From: Hydractinia symbiolongicarpus
Lineage: Eukaryota; Cnidaria; Hydrozoa; Anthoathecata; Hydractiniidae
Length of the DNA stretch: 64,000 bases
NCBI RefSeq assembly: GCF_029227915.1
Contig: NC_079882.1
Coordinates: 19,420,501-19,484,500, forward strand
Direction of reading: 5' to 3'
Both the position numbers and the translations under genes were made by a program. Below are positions 41,201 through 61,473 of the stretch, in pieces. Each line of letters begins with the position of its first letter. The stretch's first letter is position 1. The notes under the pieces were generated by a model, which did no database searches, was not told the origin of the DNA, and saw nothing but the letters and a program-made list of their open reading frames with translations.

Positions 41201-43802
41201 TTGAGAATTAATTGTGAACATTTTTTTTCATCTACTGTTAATGTTATTACACATTTTTCATTTCAGAGAAGAAGACAAGAAATGAGTTCTGATCCTTCTG
41301 GAATTGGTGAAGGGTTAGCAATTGGTGGCAAGCAGTTTGTCCTTGTGAGTATTTCTACGTTGATTATATAAGACTTCCTGGTCAATAAGATGAGTGTAGA
41401 ATGTTCTGGTTCTGGTTATCAGGTCAATAAATTTATCTGAGCAAAACCAGTTCTAATACCGATAGCCGCAACTCTCGATTTTGTTTGGATGTTCAATGCA
41501 AAATATGTTGGATTGGTTTACCCTAATCTCTAATTTACACAATTGTATATTTGTGAATGTATTTTAGGGTTTGGTATTCGGAATATCAGGGTTGGTGACG
41601 AAGCCTATACAAGGTACAAGTTTATAAAAAATGCATTGCGGGAATATTGAGAATGTGTCAGGAAGGGTTTTTTTTTTCTGGTTTATCAATTTTTTTACCC
41701 ACTTGCAGGTCGTGCTTTATAATTTATGTTTCTTGTCTTCTGAACTTTCTCGTTGTAGGTGCTCGCAAAAGTGGTATCGAGGGTTTTTTCAAAGGAGTTG
41801 GGAAAGGTGTGCTAGGACTTCTTGTGAAACCGACAGGAGGTGTGATTGATTTGCTGACAAGTAGCTTAGATGGCGTGCGAAGGTAAGAGTCGTTCCACTT
41901 TGAAATAGTAAAAACTCTTTGAACAATCTCTCTTCGAAGTCGTTTGGTCAGCCTTATCTGCATGGGATTTAAAAAATTAATACGGATTTATAATTGTCTG
42001 CTGCATATGTGTTCCCTAGTGGAACAGGAGAACCAGCGTGTGCTTGTGTCATCTAAAGTTCAGTTTTAAAATGTGACTATTGTGTAAAGCTCTCTTGAAT
42101 GGATAGGACATAAATCACGATGTACTTTTACCACTCTTTAGGTTTGCTGAGCAGGGCGGCGAAGATATTGTGTGTCGAATACGCTTGCCACGAGTTACCT
42201 ATCCGAACAAAGTAAATTTTAAAAAGTGCCTTTATGCTAATTAACTGTTAATTTTGAATTATCGTGGAGAATTATCAATCTTCTTGTTTCTCAGTAATTT
42301 GTTAAATTACTGCACTGTGCCGAGTATGATTTAGATTGCATTGTTTTGTTGATAACCTCAATGTTAGATAACTTGATGTCTAAACCTCCTCAAACATTCT
42401 CAAATCTGCATCAAATTCAACAGTTTTGTTCTTAATGTTTGATACAATAGCACAATACAATTGTATTGATGTGTGTTTGTTTTTCATTTCAGCCCGTTGC
42501 TGTTTACAACAACGAACGTTCATATGGCTATGGTTTATTAAGAGTAATTTTTAAATTTTTACATCTTTTTATTAATATACTTTGATTAATAATTTTTTAT
42601 AATGTTTCGTTTATCTTGCTGTACTTGTCCATTTTTTAATTAGATTCTTTGTATTTAGTCGCTTTCCGCAAAACAAAAGATTGATGGGCAGTACAAAGAC
42701 CACGTTGCCATACCAACGGAACATCCAACAATTGTTTTGTTCACCACAGAGTAGGTGTTTTCTCACTTTAGATATAATGTTCTTATATAATGTTAATGTC
42801 ATGTAAGCAGACGAGCTGGTTTCCAATTCGTTTATGTAAAAATTTTGGTAGGATTAATATTCGTTTTTCAAAAAAAAACCAACCAACACCCACAACTTGC
42901 AGTAGAGAGTTCCCTTTCAGTGCGAGAGGTACTATATTCAATCTTTCCAAGATTCAATACAAGGCCGACTCACACTTCACACCAGAGACTAAAAACGTGA
43001 ATCGAATAGTATTGTTTGTCTAATTGGTTTGTTTCTGTTTGCGTAGCGCGAACAGGAGCGTTAAAAGCTTTAGCACATCCTTTACAGAGCTCTTATAGAT
43101 AAAAAAAACCAATAGGAACTTACTTGTCCATCTTTGGTAAATAATCAAAGTGACATTACATGGAGACGCGAATCGATGAAAAATTTTGCATGTCGAATAA
43201 AACAAAATCGATTGATTTTCTTTCGAAAATAAAAATTGATAGAGTGTTGTGTACGCAACAAGATGAACTTGTTCTTTTTCCTTTTTTTTAGGATGCTGAT
43301 TGAAGCAACGCAAAGTCAATTTTTCAGTGAGTGGCAAGTGGAATGGTCAACTTATTACAAATCAATCGAAAGTATTGAAAAGAGAGATAATTCTGTCAGA
43401 TTTAATTTGAAGGTATAGTTTGAAAAAAAGGAATTTTTCTTGCAAATTTAGGTCAATTTTCCGATTCACTCTAAACATATAATTGAAAAAATGCCGTAAA
43501 ATATCCCAAAATTTTATGAGGTTGGGTGGCAACCCTAAAAAAAATTCTCTGACCTTTTTCGATAATTTCTTTTTTTGTAATTTTAGTTAACATCTGAAAG
43601 AAAGGACAAGATTTCCATCTCGCATTCTGTATTTCATGAAATTTCATGTGGAAAGCCACTTGCGTGCCGGGTATGTATTCGTTTAGTGTTCTGCAAAAAA
43701 ATGTTTTTCTAGGCTTAAAAGTTATATATTGATAATTTTTCACTTTAGCTGCTGCAGGAAAAAGCCTTATCGTGTTTCAACACTGCAAAAATTTCAATTT
43801 GA
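1269..43802 (+). CDS. VPS13: VPS13A/C-type bridge-like lipid transfer protein, 90 exons, 5'-partial
   Basis: Large rod-shaped protein that carries bulk phospholipid between membranes at contact sites (family knowledge for VPS13A/C). I joined 90 exons by hand; every junction keeps phase and the summed CDS (9,817 nt) is open to the TGA at 43800-43802, about 3,271 residues. Supporting landmarks are repeated RBG-type segments, VAB-domain repeats with motifs such as VVWIVNKT, the motif [10 protein letters not shown], the C-terminal [11 protein letters not shown] and KPTGGVIDL, and a terminal PH-like segment. These C-terminal motifs fit VPS13A/C rather than VPS13B or D. The chorein N-terminus and promoter are left of the window, so full length would be nearer VPS13C (about 3,750 residues) than VPS13A (about 3,170). 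Weak points are donors with poor consensus (exons 8, 30, 62, 65, 78). The gene is convergent with the minus-strand gene at 44694. Confidence 0.93.
8299..9785. other. VPS13 intron 15, possible repeat remnants
   Basis: 1.49-kb intron without a coding exon. Around 9160-9205 there is a CAGACA/GGACGGACAG-type simple repeat, followed to about 9500 by A/T-rich quasi-repeats around 'gtaaaaactt'. It may be decayed mobile DNA; no terminal repeats were seen. Confidence 0.4.
9786..16857 (+). CDS. VPS13: VPS13 exons 16-29 (central groove region)
   Basis: Exons: 9786-9928, 10004-10122, 11023-11127, 11801-11852, 12230-12287, 12419-12457, 12706-12819, 13093-13125, 14306-14502, 14790-14913, 16172-16253, 16358-16449, 16537-16696, 16784-16857. 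Exon 24 encodes a typical VPS13 groove strand pair, [12 protein letters not shown] followed by [12 protein letters not shown]. Exon 17 has an acidic linker ([12 protein letters not shown]). Exons 21 (39 nt) and 23 (33 nt) are very short and symmetric, so they could be skipped without a frameshift. The exon 25 donor at 14914 is followed by 54 open bases and another GT; the phase-0 acceptor of exon 26 supports the first donor. Confidence 0.86.
13126..14305. other. VPS13 intron 23, nothing recognised
   Basis: 1.18-kb AT-rich intron. The only notable stretch is an A-rich tract near 13290-13320. No coding exon, RNA gene or repeat with clear ends was seen. Confidence 0.5.
15170..15670. repeat. Probable interspersed repeat in VPS13 intron 25
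   Basis: This stretch has visibly higher GC than the flanking intron and a style unlike unique intron, for example 'gatgacgtcattaaccc', 'caggtggtccctagctacccacgtggtg', and a terminal 'cacagacagacacacttagcgtattattatagag'. The last motif resembles the ends of interspersed repeats rather than unique DNA. I saw no ORF and no clear terminal inverted repeats, so class and borders are guesses. A second copy elsewhere would be needed to prove it. Confidence 0.4.
16858..18717. other. VPS13 intron 29, possible repeat fragment
   Basis: 1.86-kb intron, the largest in the VPS13 part. Near 17130-17160 the text 'gcatgctgaacatgaaggtgacatc' resembles the reverse complement of the tandem-repeat units at 26567-26960, suggesting a diverged fragment of the same repeat. 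A C-tract lies at about 18481-18500. No coding exon was found; the minus-strand ORF at 17256-17468 has no family support. Confidence 0.4.
18718..25023 (+). CDS. VPS13: VPS13 exons 30-45 (central groove region, long loops)
   Basis: Exons: 18718-18830, 18920-19023, 19763-19855, 20109-20160, 20805-20856, 21145-21183, 21271-21396, 21670-21741, 22094-22347, 22424-22550, 22662-22728, 22910-23190, 23675-23832, 23944-24149, 24517-24791, 24907-25023. Exon 36 ends in [11 protein letters not shown], matching the conserved VPS13 'FLNKF' helix, and exon 38 has [11 protein letters not shown] then [10 protein letters not shown]. Disordered loops include an acidic one in exon 31 ([11 protein letters not shown]), a Thr/Ala tract in exon 41 encoded by (ACA)n, and a hydrophilic one in exon 44. 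The exon 34 acceptor was chosen at 20804/20805 by phase; an AG at about 20715 leaves an open reading frame but does not fit the family. Confidence 0.86.
19072..19405 (-). mobile_element. tRNA-derived SINE, reverse orientation, with (AAT)n tail
   Basis: On the minus strand the head reads as a tRNA-type RNA polymerase III promoter: box A TGGTAGCCTTATGGT at 19384-19398 and box B GGTTCAAACC at 19342-19351, followed by a body of about 230 bp and an (AAT)n tail at about 19072-19120. Head, body and tail give a complete SINE of about 330 bp in VPS13 intron 31. It is not a functional tRNA, since no acceptor stem pairing is evident. Target-site duplications were not resolved. Confidence 0.75.
24798..24870 (+). 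repeat. 73-bp direct repeat, copy 1 (intron 44)
   Basis: Begins seven bases after the exon 44 donor with 'ataccaataattttacag' and ends 'cattttaatt'. It matches 25364-25435 with about a dozen differences. The two copies flank VPS13 exon 45 in the same orientation. Confidence 0.8.
25223..25277 (+). repeat. Three-copy tandem repeat of about 18 bp
   Basis: Three consecutive near-identical units around 'gataaatagatctct' in VPS13 intron 45. A short minisatellite with no coding role. Confidence 0.8.
25364..25435 (+). repeat. 72-bp direct repeat, copy 2 (intron 45)
   Basis: Second copy of the 24798-24870 sequence, sharing the start 'ataccaataattttacag', the middle 'tagccacaacaaaag' and the end 'cattttaatt'. 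It ends about 24 bp before the exon 46 acceptor. Confidence 0.8.
25460..31165 (+). CDS. VPS13: VPS13 exons 46-55 (distal groove region and basic linker)
   Basis: Exons: 25460-25612, 26225-26309, 27209-27267, 28123-28242, 28416-28541, 29384-29451, 29734-29881, 30165-30236, 30532-30573, 31006-31165. Exon 46 starts [11 protein letters not shown], matching the conserved 'LQPCD' element before the last groove repeats; exon 52 has [18 protein letters not shown]. Exons 47-48 are a hydrophilic loop. Exon 55 is a basic Ser/Thr-rich linker ([16 protein letters not shown], then [18 protein letters not shown]), probably disordered and phosphorylatable, joining the groove to the VAB domain. The exon 48 to 49 junction fits by phase, but a further small exon in that 855-bp intron cannot be excluded. 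Confidence 0.83.
26567..26960 (+). repeat. Tandem repeat, about 3.2 units of roughly 112-128 bp
   Basis: Units start at 26567, 26692, 26820 and a partial one at 26932, each opening 'tttt(g/t)gcct(g/a)aaa' and containing 'gttcagcatacttt', 'ctgtgccaaat' and 'ggaccaa'. Units 1 and 2 are most alike and unit 3 is shortened. The array sits inside a larger non-unique-looking block, about 26340-27190, in VPS13 intron 47, which ends near 'cttcgggcgcggaaattc'. This may be a non-autonomous transposon with an internal minisatellite, but no termini were proven. Confidence 0.7.
28942..29192 (-). mobile_element. tRNA-derived SINE, reverse orientation, second family
   Basis: On the minus strand: box A TGGCCTTGTGG at 29171-29181 and a degenerate box B GGTTTGCTCC at 29128-29137, a body of about 150 bp, then an AAT-rich tail at about 28945-28975. 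It lies in VPS13 intron 50. The body differs from the SINE at 19072-19405, so the two look like different families or subfamilies sharing a tRNA-type head and an AAT tail. Confidence 0.65.
31344..37906 (+). CDS. VPS13: VPS13 exons 56-72 (VAB / SHR-BD domain)
   Basis: Exons: 31344-31414, 31972-32049, 32150-32230, 32317-32465, 32553-32640, 33001-33126, 33222-33323, 34326-34430, 34513-34614, 35041-35124, 35388-35495, 35889-35975, 36131-36211, 36282-36535, 36933-37077, 37408-37671, 37797-37906. The VPS13 adaptor-binding domain consists of repeated beta modules, each with a conserved Asn; here these are visible as [33 protein letters not shown] and IPLRVDNYC. Family knowledge: this domain binds proline-containing adaptor motifs that place VPS13 on specific organelles. 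Exon 71 carries an inserted Cys-rich stretch before the conserved [12 protein letters not shown]. The exon 62 donor is the first unit of the 824-bp GTTT array. Confidence 0.9.
33324..34147 (+). repeat. Perfect (GTTT)206 microsatellite at the VPS13 exon 62 donor
   Basis: 824 bp of uninterrupted GTTT; the G positions stay in register from 33324 to 34144. The array begins at the first base of intron 62, so GTTTGT acts as the 5' splice site. Long ORFs on both strands here (LFVC / NKQT repeats) are products of the repeat and not genes. Confidence 0.97.
34431..34475 (+). repeat. Short GTTT-rich repeat at the exon 63 donor
   Basis: The exon 63 donor 'gtatgt' runs directly into 'ttgtttgtttgtttatttgtttttg'. 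This is a short imperfect version of the array one intron upstream. Confidence 0.8.
38761..41882 (+). CDS. VPS13: VPS13 exons 73-84 (ATG2_C / DH-like region)
   Basis: Exons: 38761-38890, 38973-39107, 39258-39339, 39431-39494, 39698-40054, 40174-40255, 40479-40592, 40812-40887, 41009-41094, 41267-41344, 41568-41613, 41759-41882. This is the best-conserved block of the gene: [13 protein letters not shown]-type sequence in exon 77 (here [13 protein letters not shown]), [18 protein letters not shown] in exon 79, then amphipathic helices in exons 80-84 ending [20 protein letters not shown]. In VPS13A/C these helices bind lipid droplets and mitochondria and contact scramblase partners (family knowledge). 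Exon 77 (357 nt) is the longest exon found. Confidence 0.93.
40068..40134 (+). repeat. (CTGT)n microsatellite in VPS13 intron 77
   Basis: Imperfect CTGT/GTCT repeats starting about 13 bp after the exon 77 donor. They make an open frame (SVCLSVCLS-type peptide) that is not coding. Confidence 0.85.
40403..40473 (+). repeat. Three-copy 24-bp tandem repeat abutting the exon 79 acceptor
   Basis: Three units of 'tttatatttgcgatgtgtgttta' fill the last 75 bp of intron 78, ending five bases before the AG at 40477-40478. They therefore form most of the polypyrimidine and branch-site region. Confidence 0.85.
42142..43802 (+). CDS. VPS13: VPS13 exons 85-90 (C-terminal PH-like domain)
   Basis: Exons: 42142-42211, 42493-42543, 42659-42750, 43292-43412, 43587-43670, 43749-43802. 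They encode [17 protein letters not shown], a YGYGLL strand, [17 protein letters not shown], the [17 protein letters not shown] strand pair typical of VPS13 PH-like domains, and a short tail ending NTAKISI before the TGA. This domain helps membrane attachment in the family. The tail is short and Cys-containing ([14 protein letters not shown]). Confidence 0.87.
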
Positions 43803-44094
43803 GACTTGCATCTGCATGCGTAAAAAAAATTATTTTGACCGTAAGTAATACCGCACTGGTACTGTCATTTAGCACCGGTACTGTCGTTTAGCTCCGGAAA
43901 TGGGTTGGTTTTGGGTGTTTGTTCATGAGGATTTTGTACCGTACAGTTTCAAAAGGTAACCTCATTGTGGCAGAAAGTGCCACTCAAATTTATAACTTTA
44001 GTATTTTGAAATCAAAAATTACTCACGCATGTGTCCATTAGATAATAAGTTTTCAAATTCAAAGCAATTAGTAAGTCTCTAAACAAAAAACGAG

Positions 44095-44629
44095 AATAAA
44101 AGTCGCAAAATCTAGGTCACAATATTCGAGATTTCGCTTAGTGGATTTGTAATATTATATTTAAATGCGATATTAGGCTAATGTTTTTAACAAATTTTAA
44201 ACGTGCCGATCGTGAAACAATGGCATGCATGTCGGTGTTGTATTTTATTTTGTGGATTTGAACTTTGTATGTAAAAAAAAAGATTTAATAATTTTTTGCA
44301 TGTAGTAAAAAAATTGTCGGATTTCTAATGAAAATACAAAAATTAAAATTTACTCAATTTATCGGAATTAATTAATCCGATTGGCTGAAAATTATTAGCT
44401 CTTTCACTTGCTACACGAATTTATAACCAAAGAAATTGTTTTATTGCTTTCTTTTCTATTTTTTATCAGAAATTCGCCATAACAATAACATAACTTGAAG
44501 GTGGTTTCCACTCAGCAACATCTCTTGATATGTTTAGGTTTTGTTTGGTGGAAACCAACCCTTAATTTTTCACGTGATTGTCATTTTTATCATACCATGC
44601 ATTCTTAAATTTTACTGACTGTAAATAAA
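44095..44629 (+). terminator. Candidate VPS13 polyadenylation signals
   Basis: AATAAA hexamers at 44095-44100 and 44624-44629 are 290-830 bp after the VPS13 stop. Use of the second would carry the VPS13 3' UTR to within about 65 bp of the stop codon of the convergent minus-strand gene. Confidence 0.4.
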
Positions 44630-44693
44630 ATTTGTTCCGAATACATTTCTGTACTTATTGTAATTTTCGATTTTTGTTTTGTGATACGTAATT

Positions 44694-45255
44694 TTATTTT
44701 ATTTCGTGAATTAGCGAACCCTCTTCGACCAGCACGATATAAAACGCCGTCACGATAAGCGGTAAAAAGACTAAAATTTGCAGCAAAGTTTCATGCTCGG
44801 TTGCCATGTATACTATGAAATTAACAAGCTGGTTGCTGTCATTTTGTTGCTCTTTTAGACGTGTCTTGAGTTTCTGTTGGAATTGTTGTTGATATTTTCG
44901 CTTGCTATCGCGTTCTTGTTCGACATACATTTCTCGTAAAATTTTTCGAAATCTTTCACGGGAGTCAATTTCATCTTGTTCGTTCAAGTTTTCGTTACTA
45001 GCGCCAGAAAAAAAAGTTGATGTTTTTCTTTGAAGTGCTGGCGAGTGATTTCCGTGACGAAATGTAGCTTCGTTTGAAAGTTTGAAGCCTGGTGGCGAGA
45101 GTTCGTCTTCCGCTCGCAATTCCGAGCTTGATTTACTTCGTCTTGGGATGGTGAGACCGAAACTTCCTCGACGATCGTAAGCTGAACTTTTTCGATTTAA
45201 CGGTACGTTGTAACTGTTTTTTCTACCGTCCATCTTTTCCAGCGTCGATCAGGGA
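44694..45255 (-). CDS. Putative tail-anchored membrane protein, 179 aa, family unknown
   Basis: The ORF runs from ATG at 45233 to a stop at 44694-44696. I do not recognise the family. Residues 1-85 are Ser/Arg-rich and probably disordered (for example RRSKSSSELR, SPALQRKTST). Residues 88-132 are highly charged and Gln-rich, likely helical or coiled coil (RKILREMYVEQERDSKRK, then QQQFQQKLKTRL). Residues 151-169 are one hydrophobic segment (LQILVFLPLIVTAFYIVL) followed by a ten-residue tail, the arrangement of tail-anchored proteins facing the cytosol. On the minus strand an AG acceptor (tttcag) ends at 45256, so a spliced 5' UTR exon is likely and the exon starts at 45255. Base composition is less AT-rich than its flanks, supporting real coding. 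Convergent with VPS13. Confidence 0.75.
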
Positions 45256-45500
45256 CTGAAATATATTAAAAATTATTTCATTCTTGCGAAAAAACGATAT
45301 TGGTTTGTGTTCATATAACAAGCAGGTGTGAAGTTGGTAAAATGAAAAAATCTTTGTGATTTAAGTGTTCGAAATAAACTGTTGCAAACTTGCCACTTCC
45401 TATGCTATCTTATATTTCAAAATAACTTTCTGATTTCGAAATCATTTTTTTCGTGTGAATAAAAAAACACCGCATTAAAAGAGGCACTTTACTTCTCTTT

Positions 45501-45566
45501 GTTACGACAGCCGACAGTTTTTGTTACGACAGCCGACAGTTTTTGTTACGTCAGCCGACACTTCTG
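45501..45566 (-). promoter_or_regulatory. 22-bp triplicate with CRE/ATF-like core, possible promoter element
   Basis: Three tandem units of 22 bp at 45501-45522, 45523-45544 and 45545-45566. On the minus strand the distal unit contains CTGACGTAAC and the other two CTGTCGTAAC, next to TGTCGGCTG. They lie 270-330 bp upstream of the ATG of the minus-strand tail-anchored gene. A role in transcription is inference from position and the TGACGTAA-like core. Confidence 0.4.
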
Positions 45567-48149
45567 ATAACATAATAATTTTGGTTTATATTTGGTATGC
45601 ATTGTTCATATTTTGTCGCCTACATCTTTTGTGTATTATAAGAACAAACCATGAAGGTTTATTTTGATGAAATCTTCGCTACTCTTTTCTGCTTAATCGT
45701 AGAATGGTCCCCTGCTCCCCCCGTAATGAAAAATTCCTACTATTTCGACCCCAACCCCTACAATTAAGAACAAAAGAGTAAAGAAAAAATTAAACTTAAT
45801 GGCTTTCTATCAAAAAAAAATTATCAAGAAATCAAGAGGATGTTGTGTACCAAAGTTTGAACATTTATTTCAGCTTAAGAACTTTCCGAAGGCTTTCTTA
45901 TAGTTCAGTGTTCTTGTAAAAAAAATATGTAACTTCTGTGCAATATATAAGCTATATATTTCTGTTGCCAGGCAACGTTTTAGACTTGCTGGCTAAATAT
46001 TTTAGACCTAAAGTGATAAGTGATCTATATTCACCAATTCTATTTTATTTTTATATTTTTTTTTTGTCTCCAACATTGTGTTTTACAATTTTTACCAGAA
46101 AATACGAATCAACTTCGTTTACAGGAACACACTTTATAAACAGTTTATAAACAGTAGTAGTGGATAACGATATTTGCAAGCAACTTTCAGTGGTCACATT
46201 TACCATCGTAAACAACCATCTTACTCCTTTTTAAAGCTTATAGAAAAACAAAACTTTTAATAATTTACTAAAATTCACATGAAGTCCGCTACTTTGTGTT
46301 TGCGTGCAAATGCTAGAGTTTAAAACCGCGATAATATTATTTTCTTAAGTCAGCGACTAAATCGGTGTTAGTTTTTTATCGTGTATTGCTCGTACTGAGG
46401 TTGCATGTTTTATTATCGTGTGTGAACTTGAGGAAGAAAAAGGTGCAAAGAATGCTAAAAACACCTCTCTTCTTTTTGAAAGCCTTTACGAGAATCACAA
46501 ATCCATGGCGAAACCGGCGAAAATGGAGATTTTGTAGCGATGAGCTTTGGAAATCTTGAAATGTAACTAAAGTATCTGATCTTTTGTAGTTGTAAAATGG
46601 AGAAAAAAATAAACCAGAGGTTTTATTCAACCAAGAAAGGTATGTTCTCTCGTATTTACAAGGATAGTCCACATTTCTTTTTTAAACTTGCTTCATAATA
46701 ATTCCATAATAAGTTTTACTTTGATATGTTAATCATTGGTGCCAAGTTTTATGTTTTGCTATAAAAAACACAAAATCACTTCTCTGTTCATTTTGTTGTA
46801 CTTTGTTGTGTTTTTGTTGTGTTTAAAAATTTGCATTCTAACAAAATACATACAGTATTAACAATAACCTATTTTAATGTCCAATTTTATTACGGAAATC
46901 ACGGGTGGCATTGAATAGCGTTAAGCTAGGGCGACACGAGGGACTTAAAAAGTCCTATCGTGTCCCGTAACCAAAAATGTTCTGCAAATTACACCATATT
47001 TTTGCACAAATTTTAACATTTTTACCGAAAAAATTCCTGCGAAAACAATAAGGTAGTTTTTTTATACATGAAAAATAGCACATTTTAACTACTTACGTGT
47101 TATTATTGTCGACGGATTTTTCACATATACAATTCTTCTCTTTACGTATTTACAAGTTGTACGTGATGAGGGAAATGTCCATTCAACCTTGTAAAATATT
47201 TAGTAAGTTTAAAAAGCCATGTTGCAACTGTCTCATTAATGTTCACGTAATCAAAATGGCCGAAATAAGCATAGTTTGATATTTTCAAATATTTTCACCA
47301 TTGTAAAAAAGTTATTTATACTTTGCGCTCTGCTGTGATTTTAGAAGTTTGGTTTGCAAGGATAAAAGACAATGGTTGGATTCAACAAAAAAGCATAAAG
47401 TAAACACAGAACTGAGTTAAGTTGTAATCTAGAAAATAAGATTTCTAGAAGTTAATATTTAATAATCCTTTTCGTCAACAACACAAACTTAATAATCTCT
47501 TTGATGAAAGAACTGTGAAACTGATGAAAACATGTCAGTAAAAATCTACAGTTTAAATTTTTTTAGTTCCAGCAACAGAAAGTTCTTGGATTACAGAGGG
47601 GTGGGTGAAAGGCGACCGAAAATATTCAAAAGTTTAAGGGGTTGTTTATGCGGGGAAAAGCTAAAAGTCGGAGAAAAATTCAAATTAATCAAACGATTAA
47701 AATTCCAAATACGAAAGCTGAAATAAAAGGACACAAAATCTATATTATTATCTTGCTATAAGAACAGTAACAGTAAAGCAAATATTACATCATTTATATA
47801 AAAATCGTACAGCCATTCATTTATTTATACATTTTTGACGTCATAATCTATTTCTTCATTTCATCATGCAATTACAAATTCTGCATATAAAGAATTTATA
47901 TCTAACTAGTAGGTATTATGAGAAATTATATGCGTGAGCAACTTCGCCATGAATAAATTATACTTTAGCCTGTAAACAATGCAGGAGAAACAAATAATAT
48001 TTCAGTTTATCTAGATCTTTCCTGCGCTTAGTACTGGAAGCTATTATGGGACTCGTTTACTTTGGGGACCATTTCAAAACTTTCTGACACAATTGCACAA
48101 AGATGAAAAATGTTCACAATAAGAAAATTTTGAAAACAATAACTAGTTT
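45567..48149. other. Intergenic region, no supported gene
   Basis: 2.6 kb between the tail-anchored gene and the FAM91A1 stop, both on the minus strand. Short ORFs here (such as 46365-46559 and 47532-47726, plus strand) lack family signatures and splice support. A small palindrome, 'gggacttaaaaagtccta', lies near 46939-46957. Confidence 0.5.

Positions 48150-61473
<13,324 letters not shown>

Noticed and set aside
46365-46672. Overlapping short ORFs on both strands in the intergenic region
   Set aside because: Low-complexity AT-rich translation without conserved motifs; chance ORFs.
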